Positions 1-7,643 of a stretch of DNA of 17,256 bases are shown here, one piece after another. Source of the stretch: an uncultured Collinsella sp. (GTDB taxonomy: Bacteria; Actinomycetota; Coriobacteriia; Coriobacteriales; Coriobacteriaceae); NCBI GenBank assembly GCA_900541025.1, contig UQIL01000036.1:1-17256 (forward strand). Reading direction: 5' to 3'. Position numbers and translations under genes: made by a program. The stretch's first letter is position 1. The number at the start of each line of letters is the position of its first letter. The notes beneath the pieces were generated by a model. It was not told the DNA's origin, did not search any database, and saw only the letters and a list, made by a program, of their open reading frames with translations.

Positions 1-17
1 GTAGCGGGTGGTTTAAA

Positions 18-50
18 GCTGGCCGCTGCGCGGCCAGCAGACTAAAGTCT
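18..50. repeat. Two adjacent short inverted repeats at window start
   Basis: Bases 18-26 and 30-38 form a perfect 9-bp inverted repeat (GCTGGCCGC / GCGGCCAGC) around the 3-base loop TGC. It is followed at once by a second one, AGACT-AA-AGTCT, at 39-50. On the minus strand the large stem is followed by TTTAAA, so it could be a weak terminator. It could also be an interspersed palindromic repeat. It lies beyond the terminator of the capsule-control operon, so it probably belongs to the next transcription unit outside the window. Confidence 0.5.
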
Positions 51-52
51 TG

Positions 53-85
53 AATAAAAACGACGCGGCGCACCAACGCCGCGTC
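53..85 (-). terminator. Rho-independent terminator of capsule-control operon
   Basis: A perfect 9-bp stem (GACGCGGCG / CGCCGCGTC, 62-70 and 77-85) with a 6-base loop is followed on the minus strand by G and then TTTTTATT. It sits about 70 bp after the stop codon of the phosphatase gene, so it ends the three-gene operon. The plus-strand side has no T-run. Confidence 0.85.
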
Positions 86-157
86 ATCAAAGCATCCCGT
101 CTTAAGTTGGATATCCATGGCTGCCCTTTCATTCAATGCGAACGTTAGGGACAGATT

Positions 158-808
158 TTAGCGAAAATGAGCTCCGCGTACGCTAAACTTCGCGCGAGCC
201 TTCGCCAGGCAGTCGTAATGACCCACGTTATGGGCATCGCTCGCGATGAAGCTGTACAGGTTCTGATCGAACAGGCGCTGTGCCGGCTTTTTCTCGCGAC
301 CAAAGCGACCGCCGGCAATAAAGTCCGCCGAAGCCTGCAGCTTGCAGCCCATATCGACCAGACGCTCCGCCACGCTTACATCCTTTTGAACCGCACGATA
401 GCGCTCAGGATGAGCGATGATCACCTGGTAGCCACGGCACTGCAAATCGTAAATCGTGTTCTCGTACTCTCTAAACGCATACGCATCGGCATGCGTCGAA
501 AGTTCGAGCAGAAACTCGTTGGTCCCATCGAAATGCAAGTGCTCCGCGGCATCGATACCAAGCTCAACGAGCTTTCGATGGTTGACCTCGAAGCCCATCT
601 GGAGCGGAAAACCGTCAGCGTTATCACGCAGCAGCTCAAAGGCATCCCACATCTTGTCGTAATCAAAATAGGGATCACGGCAGTGAGGAGTGCAAACGAT
701 TCTGGTTACACCGGCCCGCTTGGCAGCCTCGAGCATCGCCAAGCTCTCATCGAGATCGGCGGCGCCGTCGTCTACACCCGGCAAGATATGGCAATGAATG
801 TCACGCAT
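158..808 (-). CDS. CpsB/CapC-type PHP-family protein-tyrosine phosphatase
   Basis: A 216-residue metal-dependent phosphatase of the PHP family, the type that dephosphorylates the CpsD/CapB tyrosine kinase and so tunes capsule or exopolysaccharide synthesis. Metal-binding signatures are visible in order: HCHILPGVDDG (H5, H7), TPH (H42), E74 in GFEVNH, HPER (H133) and ASDAHN (D191, H193). The usual metal ligands therefore all appear present. The length is a little below the family norm of about 240-255. The ATG start has AAGG eight bases upstream. It is the last gene of the operon, 17 bp after the kinase gene, and is followed by a strong terminator. The enzyme is cytoplasmic. Its exact substrate is inferred from the adjacent kinase. 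Confidence 0.9.
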   Translation of the reverse strand: MRDIHCHILPGVDDGAADLDESLAMLEAAKRAGVTRIVCTPHCRDPYFDYDKMWDAFELLRDNADGFPLQMGFEVNHRKLVELGIDAAEHLHFDGTNEFLLELSTHADAYAFREYENTIYDLQCRGYQVIIAHPERYRAVQKDVSVAERLVDMGCKLQASADFIAGGRFGREKKPAQRLFDQNLYSFIASDAHNVGHYDCLAKARAKFSVRGAHFR

Positions 809-825
809 AGGTCAGCCTTAATCAA

Positions 826-1563
826 CTAAACGTTTGCTCGGTTGGTGAAGATGCCCTTTTTGGAAGTCCCCTGATCGTCGGAGCCCTTCTTAACCTTCTT
901 ACCGTCCTTGGTGTAGTAGGAGTAGTAGTACTCGCTGGTCTCGGTCTCGCAGTAGTTCATAACGGTACCGATGAGCTTGACCTTCTCGGACTTCTTAAGC
1001 TGACCGATGGCGTTGAGCGCCTCCTCGCGCTTGGTGAAGTCCTCGCGCACCACGAACAGCGTGCCGTCGGTCAGGCTGGCAATCTCGGCAGCATCGATGA
1101 AGGTGCCGACCGGGGGAGCGTCGAAGATGACGTACTGGAACTTAGCAGACAGTGCCTTTACCAGCTTGGCAAAGCGGTGAGAGACGATGATGTCGGCAGG
1201 ATTGGGAATATGCGGCTCGGCATCAAGGAAGTAGAAGTTCTTCTGACCCGTCTCGACAATTGCCTGGTCAATGGAGATCTGCTCGGAAAGAACCGCATAG
1301 AGTCCGCCGCGCGAACGAACGCCGAGCATATCGGAAAGGGACCTGCGGCGCATATCGGCCTCAACCAGGAGCACGGACTTGCCACTCGTGGCAATTGCCT
1401 GAGCAAGGTTAATGGAAACCGTAGACTTGCCCTCGTTGGGAATCGAGGAGGTAACGGTGATGGTGCGAATGGGGTCGTCCACGCTCGCAAAGCGGATGTT
1501 GGCCAGAAGGGTCTTGGCGGCATTCTGTACAACGAGCTTATCGGTGTTCTTTGCCTTAGCCAT
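826..1563 (-). CDS. CpsD/CapB-type bacterial tyrosine autokinase
   Basis: A 245-residue BY-kinase, the cytoplasmic half of a split capsule tyrosine kinase. It phosphorylates itself with ATP and couples to the Wzz-like membrane partner to control polymer length and export. Visible motifs are a Walker A (IPNEGKST, residues 41-48), a Walker A' (VLLVEAD, 64-70), a Walker B (YVIFDAPP, 144-151) and a C-terminal tyrosine cluster EYYYSYY (211-217) that would be the autophosphorylation site. Length is typical. The start is 2 bp after the stop of the membrane partner, and its AAAGGTGG ribosome site lies inside the end of that gene, so translational coupling is likely. The downstream phosphatase would reverse its action. 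Confidence 0.92.
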   Translation of the reverse strand: MAKAKNTDKLVVQNAAKTLLANIRFASVDDPIRTITVTSSIPNEGKSTVSINLAQAIATSGKSVLLVEADMRRRSLSDMLGVRSRGGLYAVLSEQISIDQAIVETGQKNFYFLDAEPHIPNPADIIVSHRFAKLVKALSAKFQYVIFDAPPVGTFIDAAEIASLTDGTLFVVREDFTKREEALNAIGQLKKSEKVKLIGTVMNYCETETSEYYYSYYTKDGKKVKKGSDDQGTSKKGIFTNRANV

Positions 1564-1565
1564 GC

Positions 1566-2222
1566 CTATTTACCACCTTTCATAGCCGGAATTCGGCCAA
1601 CAACGGGAATGCCCAGGAGCTCTTCTGCCTCTTCGGCACCGCGGATGCGGGTGTTGAGCATGTCTGCCAAAACGACATAGGCAACTGCGATAAAGATGCC
1701 CGCGAGGAACGCGACAGCAACGTACAGCATACGCTTGGGGCCGCTGGGGGCTTCGGGGGTCTTAGCCTCGTCGATAACGTTGATGCTCTGGGCAGCGCCG
1801 ACGTTCTGAGCGACCGTACTCACCGAGCTAGCTATGGCCTTTGCGACCTTAGCCGTCTCCTTGGCATCGGTGCCGGTAACCGAAAGCGTAATGACACGCG
1901 TGGTGGTCTCGGAGGAAACAGACACCTTGTAGTCATCCAGATCGGTGAGGCCCAGTTCATTGGCTGCGCCGCTCTTAACGCTATCGCTATCCAGCAGCGT
2001 GGCGATATCGTTGGAAAGCATCTGACTCGCCGAGAGATCGTTGTAGCTCATCTGACCGCTATCGTCGGCCTTGGCGAGAATGTACATGCTCGTCGTCGCG
2101 GTATAGGTGTTGTCCATCGCAACGAAGGACACGATGCCCATGGCGATCGCGCAGACCACCGGAAGGGTGATGACCAGCTGAAGGTGCTTCTTCAGCAGCT
2201 GGAACAGTTCGAGAAGGGTCAT
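1566..2222 (-). CDS. Wzz/CapA-type chain-length regulator and kinase activator
   Basis: A 218-residue membrane protein of the Wzz/CpsC/CapA family. The N-terminus is cytoplasmic, followed by membrane segment 1 (about residues 15-36), an extracytoplasmic domain of about 125 residues, a proline-rich stretch (TPEAPSGP, 155-162) just before membrane segment 2 (about 165-187), and a short C-terminal tail. Proline-rich flanking of the second segment is typical of the family. The tail in this family activates the separate kinase, encoded next. It is the first gene of the three-gene operon. The ATG start has AAAGG about nine bases upstream. The polymer involved cannot be told, because no glycosyltransferase or polymerase gene is in the window. 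Confidence 0.88.
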   Translation of the reverse strand: MTLLELFQLLKKHLQLVITLPVVCAIAMGIVSFVAMDNTYTATTSMYILAKADDSGQMSYNDLSASQMLSNDIATLLDSDSVKSGAANELGLTDLDDYKVSVSSETTTRVITLSVTGTDAKETAKVAKAIASSVSTVAQNVGAAQSINVIDEAKTPEAPSGPKRMLYVAVAFLAGIFIAVAYVVLADMLNTRIRGAEEAEELLGIPVVGRIPAMKGGK

Positions 2223-2417
2223 GCAGCTTGCCTTTCATTTCCCCAGTTCGGATTGACAAAACTGTCCGTATGTTATCGCATCTTTTTACCGAGACCAAAC
2301 TCTATACATAAGAAACAGGCTCTCCTGTAAAAATGTCGGAAGCAATCGTAAAATTGCACAACAACGCCGCACCCGAAAGTCAAATGCGGCGTCTACATCA
2401 ATATCTATGTTGTATCG
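2223..2417. other. Intergenic leader of the capsule-control operon
   Basis: 195 bp between the PhoR-like kinase gene and the Wzz-like gene, with no convincing ORF. It must hold the promoter of the capsule-control operon on the minus strand. The best candidate I see is TTTACA around 2327-2332 followed 17-19 bp later by a TGTATAGA stretch, which is weak. The end near 2364-2393 holds the terminator of the kinase operon. Confidence 0.35.
2364..2393 (-). terminator. Probable terminator after the PhoR-like gene
   Basis: An 8-bp inverted repeat (ACGCCGCA / TGCGGCGT) with a 13-base loop lies about 25-50 bp after the stop of the PhoR-like kinase gene. The minus-strand tail is TGTTGTGC rather than a clean T-run, so termination strength is uncertain. 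Confidence 0.5.
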
Positions 2418-3842
2418 CTATGCGAATGGCTCGTCCTGCTGTATGGGAAACGTCACCGTAATGGTGGTTCCCACGCCCAACTCGCTCGACAGATCGAGCG
2501 TGGCGTGATGATACAGGGCCGCATGCTTGACAATTGCAAGCCCCAGACCGGTTCCGCCGCGCGCCTTGGACCTACTCTTGTCCACGCGATAGAACCGCTC
2601 AAATACCTTGCCCTGTTCTTCAGGCGCGATACCGATTCCCGTGTCGGCGACCGCAAGGAACGGATGGCCTTCGTCGTTGGTGCCGCACTGCAGCGTAACC
2701 GCACCGCCGGGTCGATTGTAGCGGATGGCGTTGCTCGCCAGATTATAGATGAGCTCGTCAATCAAGCGCGACACGCCTTCGATGACCACAGGCTTGGTCT
2801 CATGACTTATCGTCACATTCGCTTGACGGGCGACCTGTTCAAGACGCTGCTCAACCGCGTAGATGGCACGCGAGAGCTCAATAGGCTCCGTGGAACCAAT
2901 GGGCACCGCCTCGCCCTCAGTTGCACGCTCGGCCTCGTCCAAGTTAGACAGCGTAAGGATATCGTTGACAAGCGCTGCCAAGCGGCCCGCCTCACGATAG
3001 ATGCGACCGCCAAAGTTGCGCAGGTCGCCCTCGCCCTCGACCATGCCGTTTGCGATGAGCTCGGCATAGCCCGAAATCGCCGTAAGCGGCGTCTTGAGCT
3101 CATGGGTGATATTCGCCGTGAACTCGCGGCGCATACGGTCGTTGTCCGCTAGCACCGCCATTTGGCGCTTGAGTTCCTGGCGCTGCGACTCGATACGCTC
3201 AAGCATGGGGACCATCTCGGCATAGGCGTGCTCATAGCTACGGCGTGGGTGGTCCAAATCCACCTCTTGCAACGGCGCGATGATGGCACGGGACTCGCGG
3301 CGCGCCATAAAAAACGAGAGTACCGCACCCGCTGCTGCGATAAGCAGCATCGGCGCCACCATCGACAGCAAAATCGCCGTAACGCCAGGCTGGGCCTGCG
3401 CCAAGCGGACAACCTGGCCGTTATCAAGGGCGACGGCGCGATACAGCATAATCTCGTCGAGCGTAGAGCTTGCGCGCTCCGCGGAACCCAAACCACTCTC
3501 AAAGGCCTCGATGACCTCGGGGCGATCGCCATGGTTGGGCAGTGCGGAAGGCGACGCCTCGTTGTCGTAGGCAACCGATCCATCCTTGTTAATCAGCGTG
3601 ATTCGCAAGTCCTCGCGATCAAGGCTACGCAAGAACGGGATGGGCTCCTGCTGTTCGTCGAGAGCGGCAGCAATGAGCTCGGTTTCCTGCGCCAGATTGG
3701 TACTCGTGGCATCCGCCAAGGTGTTTTGCACAAAGAACGCACCCAGCACCGTAAACGCCACGATAACCGCCATGGCGCAGACAAAGATCGTCACAAAAAC
3801 GCGGTGCGACAGCGTATGTTTTCCCTGGGGGGCGAAGACCAC
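2418..3842 (-). CDS. phoR: PhoR-like membrane sensor histidine kinase
   Basis: A 474-residue sensor kinase. Membrane segments at about 15-38 and 155-179 bracket an extracytoplasmic sensor domain of about 115 residues. A linker leads to the HisKA box FTANITHELKTPLTAISGY with phospho-acceptor H247, then an N-box (about 367-371), a G1 box DTGIGI (400-405), an F-box FERFYR (414-419) and a G2 box GGTGLGL (429-435). All catalytic boxes look intact. The GTG start is chosen because GGAGGAG lies six bases upstream, inside the last codons of the response-regulator gene, only 3 bp away, so the two are translationally coupled. The pairing with a PhoB-like regulator and pstB suggests a phosphate-starvation sensor. 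The symbol rests on that context and on family resemblance. Confidence 0.85.
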   Translation of the reverse strand: MVFAPQGKHTLSHRVFVTIFVCAMAVIVAFTVLGAFFVQNTLADATSTNLAQETELIAAALDEQQEPIPFLRSLDREDLRITLINKDGSVAYDNEASPSALPNHGDRPEVIEAFESGLGSAERASSTLDEIMLYRAVALDNGQVVRLAQAQPGVTAILLSMVAPMLLIAAAGAVLSFFMARRESRAIIAPLQEVDLDHPRRSYEHAYAEMVPMLERIESQRQELKRQMAVLADNDRMRREFTANITHELKTPLTAISGYAELIANGMVEGEGDLRNFGGRIYREAGRLAALVNDILTLSNLDEAERATEGEAVPIGSTEPIELSRAIYAVEQRLEQVARQANVTISHETKPVVIEGVSRLIDELIYNLASNAIRYNRPGGAVTLQCGTNDEGHPFLAVADTGIGIAPEEQGKVFERFYRVDKSRSKARGGTGLGLAIVKHAALYHHATLDLSSELGVGTTITVTFPIQQDEPFA

Positions 3843-3845
3843 GGG

Positions 3846-4574
3846 TTACTCCTCCGATGCGGTGGCCGCGGTGTCGTCACCTTCGGCACCATCACCGGCA
3901 GAAGGCTCGGCCATGCGGTAGCCCACGCCGCGCACGGTCTCGATGGCGCTGGCATGCTCGCCCAGTTTTTGGCGAAGCGTCTGCACGTGCACGTCAACGG
4001 TGCGCGAACCGCCGTCGAAGTCCCAGCCCCACACGCTCTGCAGCAACGACTCGCGGGTAAAAACCACGCCGGGCTTGCGCATGAGGTACTCGAGCAGGTC
4101 GAACTCGCGCAGGGTGAGCTTAAGCGGCTCGCCGGCAACGGTCACCTCGCGATGGCTGGGCGAGAGCACGATGTCGCCCACGCTGAGCACATCGCTCGCC
4201 TGCTTGACCATGCCGCCGCGACGCAGCAGTGCGCGGCAGCGGCTCGCAAGCTCCATGAGCGAAAACGGCTTAGTCAGGTAATCGTCGGCACCGCCATCGA
4301 GCGCCATCACCTTGTCGAGCTCGGTATCCTTGGCGGTAAGCATCATGATGGGCACCGTCGCCGTCAGGCGATCGGCACGCAGTCGACGCATAATCGCCAA
4401 GCCATCGGTATCGGGCAGCATGATGTCGAGCAGGACGGCATCGGGTACCCGTCGCGCCACGGCAGCCTTAAACTCACCGTCGCACGAAAAGCCTTCGGCC
4501 TCAATCCCCTGCTTGCGCAGTGCATAGACCGTCAAATCCCTGATGTTGTCATCGTCCTCGACGTAATAGATCAT
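3846..4574 (-). CDS. phoB: PhoB-like response regulator (OmpR/PhoB family)
   Basis: A 242-residue two-domain regulator. The receiver domain has the acidic pocket EDDD (6-9), phospho-acceptor D50 in LLDIMLPD, T80 and K102 (TKPF). A winged helix-turn-helix follows, with recognition segment RTVDVHVQTLRQKLG and the closing RGVGYRM. An acidic, low-complexity tail of about 18 residues (EGDDTAATASEE at the end) is additional. The start at 4574 is preferred over an in-frame ATG at 4598 because AAAGGGG lies six bases before it and the protein then begins directly with MIYYVEDD. It lies 64 bp downstream of pstB and just ahead of the PhoR-like kinase. It likely activates phosphate-starvation genes, including the pstB promoter with its Pho-box-like repeats. 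Confidence 0.88.
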   Translation of the reverse strand: MIYYVEDDDNIRDLTVYALRKQGIEAEGFSCDGEFKAAVARRVPDAVLLDIMLPDTDGLAIMRRLRADRLTATVPIMMLTAKDTELDKVMALDGGADDYLTKPFSLMELASRCRALLRRGGMVKQASDVLSVGDIVLSPSHREVTVAGEPLKLTLREFDLLEYLMRKPGVVFTRESLLQSVWGWDFDGGSRTVDVHVQTLRQKLGEHASAIETVRGVGYRMAEPSAGDGAEGDDTAATASEE

Positions 4575-4615
4575 GTTGAACCCCTTTGCGGCCGGCATGA
4601 CCGCATCTTAACCCT

Positions 4616-4627
4616 AAAGGTACCTTT
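4616..4627. promoter_or_regulatory. 12-bp perfect palindrome between pstB and phoB
   Basis: AAAGGTACCTTT is a perfect 12-bp palindrome in the short gap between the pstB stop codon and the start of the PhoB-like gene. It could be an operator or an RNA-processing hairpin. I recognise no specific regulator for it. Confidence 0.3.
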
Positions 4628-4638
4628 ACTAGATGGTA

Positions 4639-5514
4639 TCAGCCAAAACGTCCCGTCAAATAATCCGCCGTGCGCGGATCGGTCGGATTCTTGAAGAGTT
4701 GCGCGGTGGGCGCGTGCTCCACCAGCTCACCCAGCAAAAAGAATGCGACCGAATCGGAGATACGCGCCGCCTGCTGCATATTGTGCGTAACGACCACGAG
4801 CGTGCAGGTCTCTTTGAGCTCGCAGGCCAGCTGCTCCACCACCAGCGTCGACACAGGGTCGAGTGCCGAGGTCGGCTCGTCCATCAGCAGAATGTCGGGC
4901 TGCACGGCAAGTGCGCGGGCGACGCACAGACGCTGCTGCTGGCCGCCCGAAAGACCCAGACCCGACTCTTTGAGCTTGTCCTTGACCTCATCCCATAGCG
5001 CAGCGCGACGAAGGGAGTCCTCGACCAGCTCATCCAGCGCAGCGCGATCGCGCACACCCATACCGCGCGGACCATACGCGACGTTGTCGTAGATGCTCAT
5101 GGGAAACGGGTTGGGGCGCTGGAACACCATGCCCACGCGCTGGCGAAGGCGGCAGATGTCGTAGTCGCCCAGGATATCTTGACCATCGAGCGCAATCTTG
5201 CCCTCGATGCGGCAATCCTTGATGCCGTCGTTCATGCGGTTAAAGCAGCGCAGCAACGTGGACTTTCCGCAGCCCGAAGGCCCGATGAACGAGGTGATCT
5301 GCTTGTCGCGGATCTTGATATTCACGTCCTTGAGCGCATGGTGGTCGCCATAGAACAGGTCGAGGCCCTCGACATCGATACGCGTCGGCGAGGCGGCAAG
5401 ATCCTCTGCCGTGGGGCGAGTCGCATCCCCAACCTCGCGCTCGCGCGCGGCCTCGGCCTGCGCTTTCATGAGTTCTTCAAGCTCCGTGGGCTCCACAGCC
5501 GCAGCAGCCGTCAT
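4639..5514 (-). CDS. pstB: PstB phosphate ABC transporter ATPase
   Basis: A 291-residue ATPase of the high-affinity phosphate importer. Key motifs are a Walker A GPSGCGKST (78-86), a Q-loop with FQRPNPFPMS (131-140, characteristic of PstB), the signature LSGGQQQRL (198-206), a Walker B ILLMDEPTSALDP with catalytic E223, and an H-loop THN (H254). The start at 5514 is chosen over an in-frame GTG at 5529 because GGAGG lies eight bases upstream of 5514 and would fall inside the coding region of the longer form. The protein has an N-terminal extension of about 45 mostly charged residues before the ABC domain; most PstBs are about 250-260 residues. It is followed by the PhoB/PhoR-like pair. No PstS, PstC, PstA or PhoU gene is in the window, so the permease must be encoded elsewhere. 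Confidence 0.93.
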   Translation of the reverse strand: MTAAAAVEPTELEELMKAQAEAAREREVGDATRPTAEDLAASPTRIDVEGLDLFYGDHHALKDVNIKIRDKQITSFIGPSGCGKSTLLRCFNRMNDGIKDCRIEGKIALDGQDILGDYDICRLRQRVGMVFQRPNPFPMSIYDNVAYGPRGMGVRDRAALDELVEDSLRRAALWDEVKDKLKESGLGLSGGQQQRLCVARALAVQPDILLMDEPTSALDPVSTLVVEQLACELKETCTLVVVTHNMQQAARISDSVAFFLLGELVEHAPTAQLFKNPTDPRTADYLTGRFG

Positions 5515-5553
5515 ACCGCATACCTCCACATCGATATCAATTCAGCAGTATCG

Positions 5554-5606
5554 ATAGTAGGAATCGCGGCTCATATGCACGTGAGCGCATTGTCAAGTGT
5601 TTGTAA
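5554..5606 (-). promoter_or_regulatory. Candidate Pho box and promoter of pstB
   Basis: Read on the minus strand, four half-sites start exactly 11 bp apart: TTACA (5606), TGACA (5595), TCACG (5584) and TGAGC (5573). A -10-like TACTAT (5554-5559) follows nine bases after the last half-site. Direct repeats with 11-bp spacing ending about 10 bp before the -10 are the known architecture of PhoB/PhoP-activated promoters. The first two half-sites fit the T-N-A-C-A pattern best and the last two are degenerate. The predicted transcript starts about 30-35 bp before the pstB ATG. Regulation by the neighbouring PhoB-like protein is inferred. Confidence 0.55.
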
Positions 5607-5617
5607 GGGCACACTGG

Positions 5618-6856
5618 CTATGCGGCGGGCAGCTCGATGGTGAATATCGTGTGTTCGGGCGTCGATTCACATGCAACGGTACCGCCGTGCGCGCATACGA
5701 TCTCCTTGGCGATGGCAAGCCCCAGTCCAGCGCCGCCGCGATTGGTCGCACGCGCCGCATCCAGGCGATAGAACTTCTCAAAGATCACCTTGAGCTTTGC
5801 CTCAGGGATGGGATCGCCCTGATTGATAAAGCGCACGCGCACGCCACCGCCGTCCCGGCGTCTGGCCTCGATCGTGATGGTCGAGCCCTCATAGCTATAG
5901 GCAATAGCGTTTTTCATGATGTTGTTGAACACGCGAGCCATTTTGTCGCCATCCACGAGCACCGTCAGGTCCTCGCGAATATCAACTTGGACTTCCTTAT
6001 GCTGCTCGTTGAGGATGGGATAGAACTCGTCAGCCACCTGAGCCAGCAGCAACCCCAGATCAACATAGCCGCGCGTGAGCACGATATCGTGGAAGTCAAA
6101 GCGCGTGATATCGAAGAACTCTTCGATGAGCGCATCGAGCCGGTGCGCCTTGTCGAGAGCCACGCCCGTAAAGTGCGCACGTTGCTCAACCGGCAGCTCA
6201 GGAGCCTCTTGCAGCAGCGAAAGATAGCCCACTACGCTCGCAAGCGGGGTGCGTAGGTCATGTGCCAAGTACGTAACCAGATCGTCCTTGCGATGCGACT
6301 CGTCACGCAGAGCTTGCTGCACCTTGCGCTCACGGTCACGCACGCGGTTAAGGGCGCCCTCGACCTCCAAGAAGTCGCCGTCGATGTTGTCCCAGGTGTC
6401 GGGGTGATCGATCAGGCGATCTTGAATACGAGCGGCCAGCACACAATCGGCATGCTGCTCGCCCTGTTCGTAGCCCTGGTAGTACAGGGCACGGCCGCAC
6501 AAGAACAGCACGCACGCGGCAAGCGCCAGCACAAAGCCAAGCATGTTGAATACAAAGCCGGCATCGAACAGCACCGGCCCTTCGATGCCGCCGAGCGCCA
6601 TGGCGCCAATCGCCAACGTCATGGCCCACGCGGCGCCGCCAATCACCACGCAGCGGCACACGATCTCAAATCGATCGATCAGCAAAAAGCCGACAAGCAG
6701 CACCACCAAGATTCCGACGATGTTGTCGATGCCAATCAGCAGCAGGCTCAGCAAAAAGAGCAGCACCGTTGCAAGCGCGCGGTTGTCGACGACCGACCTC
6801 ACGTATTCAAAGAGCCGATCGGGCACCTCGAACGCTTGCCTATCGTCTTTTGTCAT
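5618..6856 (-). CDS. VanS-like sensor histidine kinase
   Basis: A 412-residue sensor kinase with a compact membrane domain of probably four segments (about 28-42, 44-61, 67-88 and 98-121) and very little extracytoplasmic sequence. The HisKA region YLAHDLRTPLASVVGYLSLL (H199), followed by LPVEQRAHF and EEFFDITRF, closely resembles VanS-type kinases. The ATPase domain has N-box NNIMKNA (311-317) and G2 GGAGLGL (374-380). Its G1 box reads NQGDPIP instead of DxGxG. The start at 6856 is preferred over a longer in-frame start at 7021, because GAGG lies eight bases upstream and the longer form would overlap the regulator gene by about 140 bp. It lies 26 bp after the VanR-like regulator. The signal sensed is unknown; no vanHAX-type genes are present. 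Confidence 0.85.
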   Translation of the reverse strand: MTKDDRQAFEVPDRLFEYVRSVVDNRALATVLLFLLSLLLIGIDNIVGILVVLLVGFLLIDRFEIVCRCVVIGGAAWAMTLAIGAMALGGIEGPVLFDAGFVFNMLGFVLALAACVLFLCGRALYYQGYEQGEQHADCVLAARIQDRLIDHPDTWDNIDGDFLEVEGALNRVRDRERKVQQALRDESHRKDDLVTYLAHDLRTPLASVVGYLSLLQEAPELPVEQRAHFTGVALDKAHRLDALIEEFFDITRFDFHDIVLTRGYVDLGLLLAQVADEFYPILNEQHKEVQVDIREDLTVLVDGDKMARVFNNIMKNAIAYSYEGSTITIEARRRDGGGVRVRFINQGDPIPEAKLKVIFEKFYRLDAARATNRGGAGLGLAIAKEIVCAHGGTVACESTPEHTIFTIELPAA

Positions 6857-6882
6857 ATCAAGATCCTCACAAGCGAAAAGCG

Positions 6883-7578
6883 TTATTCGATGATGTAGCC
6901 GACGCCCCAGACGTTTTTGATAAAGCGTGGCTTTTGTGCGTCGTCGCCGATCTTTTCGCGCAAGTGGCGAATATGCACCATCACCGTATTGTTGGAGCCG
7001 GGCATAAAATCCTCGCTCCACACCGCGCGGAACAGGTCCTCCACGGCCACCACGCTGCCGCGATGCTCGACCAGATACAGCAAGATTGAATACTCGGTGG
7101 GTGTGAGGCGTACCGGTGAACCGTCCACTGTCACGGAACGAGCATCGCGGTTGATCTCCAAGCCGTCGAGCTGAATGGTCGGCGACTCGGCCGCCTGTGC
7201 ACGGCTACCGTAGCTGGTGTAGCGGCGAAGCTGAGCGTGCACGCGCGCGATGAGCTCCAGCGGACGGAACGGCTTAACCACGTAATCGTCCGCGCCAAGC
7301 GAAAGGCCCCCGATCTTGTCTTGCTGGGCATCGCGCGCCGTCAGCATGATCACGGGATAGGTATGGCTGGAACGGATCGTACGCAGCAGCTCAAACCCAT
7401 CGATATCGGGCAGCATGACATCAAGCAGCGCCAGATCGAACTCCTGCTCCAAAATCGCCTTGGCAGCATCGGCCCCGCTATAGGCAATCTGGACATCAAA
7501 GCCCTCTTTTGTAAGGTAGATGCCAACCAAGTCGGCGATGGCCTTCTCGTCATCAACTACCAAAATGCGCTCGTTCAT
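6883..7578 (-). CDS. VanR-like response regulator (OmpR/PhoB family)
   Basis: A 231-residue response regulator. The receiver domain has the acidic pair D9/D10, phospho-acceptor D53 (LLDVMLPD), T80 and K102, with the VanR-like run DDYVVKPFRPLELIARVHAQLRRY. The DNA-binding winged helix includes NNTVMVHIRHLREKIG and ends in VWGVGYIIE. Length and order are those of VanR/OmpR regulators. ATG start with AGGAG five bases upstream. It is the first gene of an operon with the VanS-like kinase and diverges from a D,D-carboxypeptidase gene, suggesting the pair senses or adjusts cell-wall precursors. The match to VanR is by recognisable sequence and is not evidence of glycopeptide resistance. Confidence 0.87.
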   Translation of the reverse strand: MNERILVVDDEKAIADLVGIYLTKEGFDVQIAYSGADAAKAILEQEFDLALLDVMLPDIDGFELLRTIRSSHTYPVIMLTARDAQQDKIGGLSLGADDYVVKPFRPLELIARVHAQLRRYTSYGSRAQAAESPTIQLDGLEINRDARSVTVDGSPVRLTPTEYSILLYLVEHRGSVVAVEDLFRAVWSEDFMPGSNNTVMVHIRHLREKIGDDAQKPRFIKNVWGVGYIIE

Positions 7579-7598
7579 GCGTGCTCCTCTCGCGCTCC

Positions 7599-7604
7599 AT
7601 TATG
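7599..7604 (-). promoter_or_regulatory. Possible -10 element for VanR-like operon
   Basis: CATAAT on the minus strand, about 20-25 bp before the regulator's ATG, is the best -10 candidate. No good -35 lies 16-18 bp upstream, which would fit an activator-dependent, possibly autoregulated promoter. Confidence 0.3.
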
Positions 7605-7643
7605 CCTGAGGCGACGCACGCCACACACAACAAGCGTGGGTGA

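Noticed and set aside
2253..2281. TTGACA on the plus strand with a possible -10
   Set aside because: It points into genes that are all on the minus strand, and no plus-strand gene follows.
3162..4694. Plus-strand open frame of 510 codons
   Set aside because: Antisense to the PhoR-like and PhoB-like genes, whose catalytic motifs are intact. Long shadow frames are common in GC-rich coding DNA.
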